Assembly (NCBI RefSeq): GCF_037975245.1
Contig: NC_092581.1
Location: forward strand, 17,468,303-17,532,302
From: Apostichopus japonicus
Taxonomy: Eukaryota > Echinodermata > Holothuroidea > Aspidochirotida > Stichopodidae
DNA length: 64,000 bases
Direction: 5' to 3'
How positions within the stretch are numbered: position 1 is the first letter of the stretch; every line of letters begins with the position of its first letter. The position numbers and the translations under genes are program-made. The notes beneath the pieces are model-generated. The model did not search any database, was not told where the DNA came from, and was given only the letters and a program-made list of their open reading frames with translations. Shown here piece after piece: positions 55,978 through 64,000 of the stretch.

Positions 55978-56250
55978 ACCGGTGCTGTGGCCGAGTGGAT
56001 AAAGGCGGTGGCATTTGAAACAATGAGGCTTAGCAATCGGGAGGTTCGGGGTTCGATTCCCGGCCGGGTCATATAGTAAGGTGGGTTTTTCATCCAAGAG
56101 CAATCTACGGTTTCCCCATCTGAAATGACTTTCTAAATTGAAAAGATTCCAAATTTGAGTTAAAATGTTGAATTGGAAGCCACCCGACGTGTAAGTTGTA
56201 ATCCATAAGCCCTTCTCCCGCTTAAGCGTCGTAAAAATAACTGCTGATAT
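55978..56250 (+). mobile_element. tRNA-derived SINE
   Basis: A-box GTGGCCGAGTGG and B-box GGTTCGATTCCC are clear, with a Ser/Leu-like head. The 5' end GTGCTG does not pair with the 3' end GGGTCA, so it is not a functional tRNA. The body runs through TTTTTCATCCAAGAGCAATC and CCACCCGACGTGTAAGTTG to about 56250. Confidence 0.85.
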
Positions 56251-57037
56251 TAAATAACCAAATGATATTGAGATTATAGTTATGACATCGATTAGCCTAC
56301 TTATACTTGTACACTTTGCATTCCCGTCCAACTCAATGCTTCTATACTTTAGAGCACACAAAGGGCATGGAGGATGGGGAGGGGGTGAGGGGTAGGCAAC
56401 TATCAATATATACCACCGAAATGGAAAACAGAGCTAAAAGAGCAAAAATGCTTCTACGCGAAAAATGATAAAAACGTTTTCCACATTTCAATTTTTTCGG
56501 TATGTAGCTCATTTTTGGTAATAAACTTTAAACGTAGAAAAAAGGGGGGGGGGGCTATCCTCCATGGTTCTACCACACTATCTTAAAATACAGAAACAAA
56601 ACCGTGAAATATAACAGTCAATACTCAAGTTTTATGGCAAACAGTTATTTGTGTTTATTCAATTAGTAATTAAAAATAGCAAATCGATAGATAAGACAGT
56701 ATTTAAAATAATTGTTCACCGTCTCGTGTATATACTTGTATTAACACACACACTGGCGATTTGAATTACTTATGAGGAACATTATTAATAAGGCCATTTT
56801 AATATACTAATTAATTTAAATAAAATGACTATTCACTCTATCATTTAAACAGAGTAGATATGAATTTCAATCCGATGTATACAGACTCCATGAAGGTTAG
56901 AAATAAAACTACTTGTGTGAAAACCTTGGCTTAGGTAAACCCATCGCAAGCATATATTATCAAACGTTACAGTTGTAATAAAAATCCCAATAAAGCAAAT
57001 GCTTGCGTGATAAATATTGTATTATTTACGTTTTCCA

Positions 57038-57038
<1 letters not shown>

Positions 57039-57103
<65 letters not shown>
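57039..57103. repeat. (TA)n microsatellite
   Basis: An uninterrupted TA run of about 65 bp. Confidence 0.97.
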
Positions 57104-57107
<4 letters not shown>

Positions 57108-57299
57108 TCATCTTTTTACTTGTAAAATCCTGTTAGAAAATAATAAATAATAAATATCTGATAAAAATCATTACGGCAATGTCAGATTTAAATTTACAGC
57201 CATTATGTAAAACCTGTAAAGATATTTCCCCCCTGTGAAGTTGACATTCGACATCTGGTCATTTCTCTGTATATATCTATCGATTTTTAAATAAAAATC

Positions 57300-57687
57300 A
57301 AAACGGCGCCGCGCTCTTTGATCCATAATATTAATAAATGCTAACGATTTGCACATTACATCTTCAAAGGCCACACTTACCTTATACACTGCAACAGGCT
57401 TGCTTATTCTCTACACACGTGAAAATTCTCTTTCTAATCCACAAACAGTCACACGGACAGAGCAATTTAAGTACATGCATATGCATATCAGGTCGTAATG
57501 TCATCCACTCGGTCTGCCTGTGCGTTATTTTGCCTGGGCGTCGGCCGCTGACACTATCACGGAGCTTTTCGCTGCATCAAGATCGAAAAAGCATCAACTG
57601 AAGAGAAGCTATAGCCGCGCTCGCTGCTTCATCCCAAGGAATTTTCCACATAATTTTGATAACAGCAACGACATCAAAGACAAAATG
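57300..57687 (+). promoter_or_regulatory. Candidate promoter and first exon ending at an ATG
   Basis: A locally CpG-richer patch (CGGCGCCGCGCTC near 57304, GCGTCGGCCGCTG near 57538, AGCCGCGCTCGCTGC near 57613) precedes a leader-like sequence ending AGACAAAATG at 57687. It is followed at once by the strong donor GTGAGT. Genes whose first intron follows the start codon directly are known. No second exon was recognised in the remaining 6 kb, so the gene is unidentified. Confidence 0.3.
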
Positions 57688-59525
57688 GTGAGTTGAGTTC
57701 TTCCTTTTCTTCGGTAGCTTGTCTTATTTTTTGGAGAAATATGTGAGCCTACAGGAGGGAGGATGAGGAGGGAGGAATATGGTAATTATTTAGAGCATAA
57801 CATAAAAAAGGCATTAAATGAAACGTGACTGTGATATGGAGAATAATATAATTTTAAAGGATGTCATTTATTAGTCATCCATCATGATTACGTTTCCAAA
57901 TCATTAGAAATGTAGGTTTGAAGTATTAAGTATTGTTTCATTTGAAGATCATGATTATTTCATTGTTTACAATGTGCTTTGCGCTCGCGAAAGTGATGTA
58001 AATGTACGAGGTTATACTACATTTAGTGTTAGTAATCATATAGGATAGATGTTTCCCACGTGTCACATGTATCATGAGAAGAAACGTGTGCAAGAATCAA
58101 GGGTGTGAACTTTTCACCATCAGTGTACGATGTCGACATAATCCTGTAATAGCTCTACATGAGTTATTAAAGCAATTAGGTCAACGGACTTTCTAATTGT
58201 GATATCTACATCAGAGGTCTTCATGGACGTATTCGCAATGAGAAGTGAAGACGGGGGATGGAGGGGGGGAGGGAGGGGGGAATAGGATGGGGGAAGCGAA
58301 TGTTATTTGACTCATGAAGATTGGGCGACTGAGGAATGAGGAAGGGAACCCAATGTGATAATATGTGATGCTTGGAAGAATTCACTGTTCACTAATTGAA
58401 GTTGATATTGTTGCTATATAAATTGAAATATATCATAAAAGGTGATTGAGTGAAATGGATACTGACCTTCGACGGACCAACATATACAGGAAAGGATAGG
58501 TTGACACGGTATAAGGCAAAAAATAATTCATTTTTATTCATACTGTGACCATGCAGGCACGGATACAGTCATATCTCGTTCACTTGCATGCTTTACACGG
58601 ATATATTACATTCTCAGATAACCAATATCGAACTCTTGGCTAGTAACTGGCTCACATGGTGCAATCATGGCGGTACACAACTACCGCCAGTGTTAACGGA
58701 TCGATATAGGTGTTAGATGATATAAACATTGCACAGGTTTAACAATTTATTTTTATTTTTTTTAGCTTTCACTCTATGGAAGGCCGTTCAATCATTATTA
58801 AAAGGCTTGTATTTTATTGAACCCTTTTGATATGTTATAACTAACTAACATATTGAAGGTCTTCAGTTTGCATATATGACGTCACACCCCGAGGGTCCTA
58901 TTTAGACGGCATTTCTAACTAATAACAGATAAAAATAACCAGTCTAATCAATTCGCACTGCAGAATTCCCTCGCTCGAAACCAAACCAAACAAGCTTGTA
59001 TTGATATATACAAACCAAATTGGGCTATGTGTGACCTTAGATATACATATAACCAAAACGGAATTTGCATTTATAATATGGTTCATGGTATATGATTAAA
59101 ATAAAATGCTACGTGCAAGATCAAGCTAGCAAGCGAGCCTTTAAGATTTCTATATCGAAAATCACATCGTAATCTTGTAAATCTATACAGAGAGAACTGA
59201 AGCTGAAAATTGCTTAGCAACACATGACGTCATCACATAAAGAAAGAAAGCGATAAACCACTCATAAAGTTGTAACGCATTTCCGATAGCTATGCACGCA
59301 TTGTTAATGGAATTCCTTTGAGGTATATGCCATGGATACGATGCTGTTCTTTGGGATGATTAATATATTAACCTATCGTGGTATTCACTATTTAACTATA
59401 TCCTACACTCTACAAAACCATCTTTATCCACTTTTTAGGCTGTCTTCGTATCTTATTGAATAATGTTTACATTAACCGTTTCAAAAAGTTTGTCCTGATT
59501 CTATTCTATATACATCCCTCGTTTT

Positions 59526-59613
59526 TAGCCAAAGGTTGATCAGATCCCCAGAGATGGTTCCTGTAGTATATAGGCTACGCTGCGTCACTGGGGATCTAGT
59601 TTACCTTTGGCTA
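59526..59613. other. Imperfect hairpin of unknown role
   Basis: The arms TAGCCAAAGGT and AGATCCCCAG recur inverted as CTGGGGATCT and ACCTTTGGCTA. They give an 11-bp and a 10-bp helix separated by a 5-base symmetrical mismatch, closed by a loop of about 35 bases. It could be a small RNA precursor or a transposon remnant. Confidence 0.5.
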
Positions 59614-61654
59614 TCACGTGTAAGTAATTTATGACTTAAGTGTACCAAGAAGTTTAATTCTAAAGGTTCATAATCGATGATTAAGTTAAGCTGATATCCA
59701 TTTATATAATATTGATCATGTGTTTGGTATAAGCGTAGGTATCGTTTGAGGTTTATTCGTCTCGGTATAGGGTTAGCTACCTAGTTCTCTATAAATGGGG
59801 AGCTGTATACTAGCATTGAATCATTGTAAATCATTTCAACAAATTCAACTGGAGAATCCAAGTAATATGGAACGCCAAAAGACCCATGATACTCATTAGA
59901 TGTACTGAATGATATTACATCACAAAATATCAGTTTACAATACAGAATCGTGACATGCAGTGACGTAGGAAGTTATGAAAAAGTAATTGGCAGAAAAACG
60001 GTGCAGAGTTCTGGGGTCTTTACCAGAATAATCTCTGTATTGTAGACTCTACGCTAGCCCAGATGGGACATTGACAATTTCGACTATTTTATTTTAAAAT
60101 TTCTCCTTTTTCTCAACTGTGTAAGTTTTTGTGTTTCATCGAAAAAAAATAGTCGAAATTTCGAACATAAAAGTAAACAACAATTTTCGTTGCGAACGAA
60201 AAGTTTAACCATTAGTTTTCTTAAAATCCTTACGAATGTTCCAAAGAACTTTTCATAATGTAACCGCAGTGGCCTGGACATTTTCTATGATAATGTGAAA
60301 GTTTCATATTTTATCGTCAACCGATCCTCTTTAAGGAAAAACGGATGAGAATTGGTTGGTAAAACTTTGATCAGTGCTCATGCGAGACATTTATTACAAA
60401 AGCTTATCCGTTCCAGATCTGCTCTTTTACCGCATGCATGAAGGGTGATATATTTTATCAATTCGCTACAAGTTCATTAAAGACGCTAGACAAGAAATGT
60501 CTCCAATTTTACAAATTAAAAAAAAAAGTTGATAGATACAATGCGACAGCACATAACACTTACTGGACACATTATATATAGAACGCGAAAAAATATATAG
60601 AAACGAACTCGAACAGACCATTTTGGTGATAAAAGTTCTGATAACGAATATGGTTCCTCTGGAAGATTCGCACCGTTTGGTCTTTGATGGAATTCTTCCT
60701 GCTTATCTTTGATTGTCTTTTTGACTTCGTCTTGAAAAGCCCACGAGGCTTCCTTTTAATCGGATCAAGTCATGGTCTGTTTAAATATCGTATTTATGTC
60801 AATCTGTCGAGATTCTGTTAAAACCTTTCGTGAACCCTTATTGAATGCAGTAACTCGGACATATTTATCCTGGATATCTTATCAACCGTTGCTCTATCCG
60901 GACACGACATCTGAAGCCAACCCAGAGAGATGAGGGAAACTAGTTGTTGTTGAGTAGACACTTTCTTACACCATTAATAATGAAGCGAAAAGTGCGGTTT
61001 AGTTATCGTCCGAATGTAGAGATACCCGTGGGCCGAAGTGAGAAGGTTTTGTTTCAATGGAAAGATATGAAATATTTATCAAACTGGCATATCATTAAAT
61101 TATTAATAAAGAAATATAATATTATTCATAGCTACTAACTAGTACGGTACTGAATATTTTAATTATTACACTGCACTTATCCACTTATCCATCTTATGCA
61201 CTTATCCATATAGGCCGGATTGAAAAAAATATATATATATTATAGTCAACGTTCCAACGCTACAAAGATAGTTGTTTAACACATAAAATAAACTCAAGCC
61301 CCATTTACGTGCATGTATCATTAGGCGTATAAAACCGTAACAAATAAACGTGCAGCGAGTGAGGTCGTATGGAAGTAACAGAGTTTTCTTCCTGCTTAAA
61401 TGTTCTCCCCCTTTTACTTTAATTAAAATTAATGTGTCTGTTTTCCCACTTATACATGCAATGTTCCGTTTAGAGTCGTTTGCCACCTGTTAATAGACAT
61501 GAAGATAAACAACATAATGTTTTCTGTCTGTAGGAGAGGTTTCGAACCATATCCACATAAATATATCTTCCATGACGTCATCACGTATACACAAATACTC
61601 CTTCTAACCTTGTTGTTTAACACGTGTTACTACATTACACATGTATACACCCGA

Positions 61655-61706
61655 CCACTCTGTAGAGAGTGACTGGAAATCCACTCTGTAGAGAGTGACT
61701 GGAAAT
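61655..61706. repeat. 26-bp tandem duplication with internal palindrome
   Basis: Two exact copies of a 26-bp unit containing the inverted repeat CACTCTGTAGAGAGTG. Confidence 0.9.
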
Positions 61707-63587
61707 CCGGCATTATGCATGATTCATCCACTCGCATGCAGGGCTTATCAACATGTCTAGCGGTTTTGTGGATAAAGTAAAGGAAATGTGAATAAGTATT
61801 CTTGAGATGACTCAACGATGACAAAACCACAGGAAATTCGTGAGGTTAGTTTTTTGATTCGTCCAAATAAGATGTATTTATCAAGTAAAATGCTTACACA
61901 CCGTGTTCATACATATTGAGACAAAATTGTTTATATAGGAGTTGCATTCATGTAAATGAGTGCATGGGTGGCGGAAGAGAGTTCAATATGGAGTATGTGT
62001 GGGAGGGAAGATGAAGGGGGGGGGGATGTGCACAAGATTTGATGGGCAGTAGGACATTTGATTTTGCTTTCAGGAGACAAATCACAACTTAAATTACCTC
62101 AAACGTTACCGGCGAAATGGATCATTTGATCCTTTGCGTATTCTGCTACTACAAAGTTCAGTATTTTAATGTTTATAGTTCAAGTTTCAAGTTTATTAAA
62201 AATCCAGTATAAATACATGAAAGTATATACTTATAAATAGGATATGAAAAACAGTAGAGAGTTATAAAGCTTAATATCGCATGTACTATATGTACAAATA
62301 ATCACTCAAAAGTAAATAAATGAATTAAAGTAGGTTTTGTGGAACAACAATCTGAATATATATGGCAGCCCTATAAACGAAAGAATTTTTAAAACGTACG
62401 ATTCGAAAATTTTGGAGTAATTGTCCTATTTCTCAAATTATAATTAGTTCTACAAAAAATGGCACTGCTAAATTCCATTTTGTCCTTAATGTTTCAACAA
62501 CAGGGCATTTTGCAAAAATTACAAATTACAAATTTATTTTAACTATTTACATAATAGACCAGACGCATTTTAATACTTAACTGGACAATGGGTACAGTTG
62601 TATATCACATCAGTGGAGCTTCGTATTTACGGAGAGGGAGACATGTTAGTTTTTTTTTCTCACAAAATTGAAGGGTACGTGCCCCTGTACCCCCTGCGCT
62701 ACCGCCCTGGATGAGTCAACATTATCGCTGAGTTAGCTATAAGAAACAACAAGCTTCTGAATATGATAACAGTTGCTTTTAAACAGATCCATGGTATTTT
62801 TCTTATCTTATTATTCAACCAAGAAAACAAGAAAGCACAAATAATACCCGACTGGCTATAAAAGATAAGAGAAACTTGTCATAGCCTATCCTTCTGCCAC
62901 CGTGAAACGTGAAGAAAGTGATTACTATCAATGAGCTTTTGGATTTGAAGCCAAGGTCATAATTATTTAGAATTTTCACCTAAAGTTAAATCACACTTGA
63001 ATGAATCTATCGACCTCGAGCGTCGACTGAAAAATTTCGTCTCAAAGAGTAAATTTAATCTCATACATATGTGAACTTTTAAGATGTTTTAATAATATAG
63101 TTCGAAGAAAAAAGTGCTGGTGTTTAGTAATCTTGGAAATTAAATTTGCTGATAAAGCATGTCTATAAGAAATTATATAAAGTGTATTTTTCTGTTTATA
63201 GTTTTTACATTTTTTTTAGATAAAAGAACAGTATTGACCATTCACTTCTATCAAAAACGTTAGATTGAAAAATATCATTTGTAAGCTTATTTTCTTACCA
63301 CTTAGATACTAATTCTAATTGGCAGAACAACCATGAAGCTTTTACAGAAGTCCATCACTTGTTTAGTTGCTCGATAACCCGTCAAGGATAAATTTCACTT
63401 CCACGAATAATTTTTAAATTTTTTTTGTACATATTATTGATTACCGTTTCAGTAATAAGGAGGAACTCTATGACGTAACATTCCATTACGAAGTTATGTT
63501 TCAAAAGGTTAGCGCATACGAAGCAAAAAAAAAAAATTAGGTCATTCCCCTCACCCCCTCCCTCCCGCTTCCACATGCAAAATATTA

Positions 63588-63672
63588 GGGGCATCGAGAG
63601 CCACGAGGGCGTCGAAAGCCAAGGGGCGTCGAGAGCCAAGAGGGCTCTCGAGAGCCACAATGGTGTCTAGAG
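63588..63672. repeat. Short minisatellite around GGCGTCGAGAGCCA
   Basis: Four to five imperfect units of about 18-21 bp built on GGGCGTCGAGAGCCA followed by AGAGG or CGAGG. Confidence 0.75.
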
Positions 63673-64000
63673 CTACGCAGGGTTCCAAGGACAATTATGT
63701 CACCCTGCTCCCTTTTTGAAGTTTTCATAAATTCACTGTATATTCTAGAATTTGTTTCTAGTGGACGGTAACCCCGGACCATAATTTCCCCTTGCCCCGT
63801 CTAGTCACGCCCACTGCCCCCATACGCCCAACCTATAATCAACGTTACTGCCATCAGTGAATTAAATATTATAATATATCAAAACCAGTGAACACACTAA
63901 AACAAACACAAATCAGAGCAAAGAAACACAAACAAAGACAACGTCACCAGAACAAAGAAACTCCAACAACAACAACAACACTGTTCTGCTATTGGCTTCA

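Larger units (their letters stand above)
48552..57299. other. Repeat-rich region without a confident gene
   Basis: No exon of the receptor or another gene could be supported here. It is dense in G or C homopolymers, short repeats sharing ATTCGGGCA (about 50007, 50046, 50072, 51336, 51356, 54523), and sequences ending in CATAGGCGTACG. These look like remnants of small DNA transposons. A signal-peptide exon for the receptor may lie in this stretch but was not recognised. Confidence 0.5.
57688..64000. other. No confident gene; possible first intron or intergenic DNA
   Basis: No exon with a recognisable domain was found on either strand. The stretch holds an imperfect hairpin (59526-59613), a 26-bp tandem duplication (61655-61706), a short GC-richer minisatellite (63588-63672) and several G or A homopolymers. 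Confidence 0.5.

Noticed and set aside
55981-56070. A functional tRNA-Ser/Leu gene
   Set aside because: The A and B boxes are good, but the 5' and 3' ends do not pair and a SINE body follows.
55948-56406. A 152-codon minus-strand frame
   Set aside because: It runs through the SINE, and its pieces (for example NRTPNLPIAKPHC) are the reverse translation of the tRNA-like head.
63382-63782. Minus-strand frames with repeated WLSTP/WLSMP
   Set aside because: They derive from the short GC-rich minisatellite and flanking low-complexity sequence.

Overview
The window looks like AT-rich, intron-rich animal DNA. Exons are short, carry GT-AG boundaries and are separated by introns holding minisatellites, tRNA-derived SINEs and small DNA transposons. 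The gene content (two ciliary genes, a Rab-like GTPase, a Sushi/SRCR transmembrane receptor and a gypsy-integrase-like relic) suggests a marine invertebrate deuterostome, most likely an echinoderm. That placement is inference from gene families and repeat style, not a database match.

Layout. (1) 1-14422, minus strand: the N-terminal 21 exons (about 1,344 codons) of a giant MSP/ASH-domain ciliary protein, best matched to CFAP47. All phases are compatible from ATG to window edge. At the window start the 3' end of its exon 21, with the splice donor, is amplified into a nested satellite. (2) 14423-15265: a divergent promoter interval with three X-box-like sequences. (3) 15266-19424, plus: a complete six-exon DNAJB13 (315 aa), a ciliary J-protein. 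(4) 21091-31623, plus: a complete eight-exon RABL3 (232 aa) with a 5.7 kb intron. (5) 33582-48551, minus: the 3' part of a receptor gene, with three Sushi exons, three SRCR exons and a transmembrane/cytoplasmic exon, all joined by phase-1 introns. Its introns hold hAT-like elements, a 27-bp minisatellite and a broken, intron-containing integrase relic on the opposite strand. (6) 48.6-64 kb: no confident gene. It holds dispersed repeats, a 239-bp foldback, two tRNA-derived SINEs, a TA microsatellite, a candidate first exon ending at an ATG followed by a splice donor (57.68 kb), and an imperfect hairpin at 59.5 kb.

The CFAP47-like and DNAJB13 genes start 843 bp apart, head to head, and both families act in motile cilia, so shared control is plausible. 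The receptor gene fits the SRCR-rich innate immune repertoire known from echinoderms. Its tail carries two YxxL motifs spaced 12 residues apart, an ITAM-like layout. Exon borders were read by eye from splice consensus and phase; no alignment or transcript data were available.
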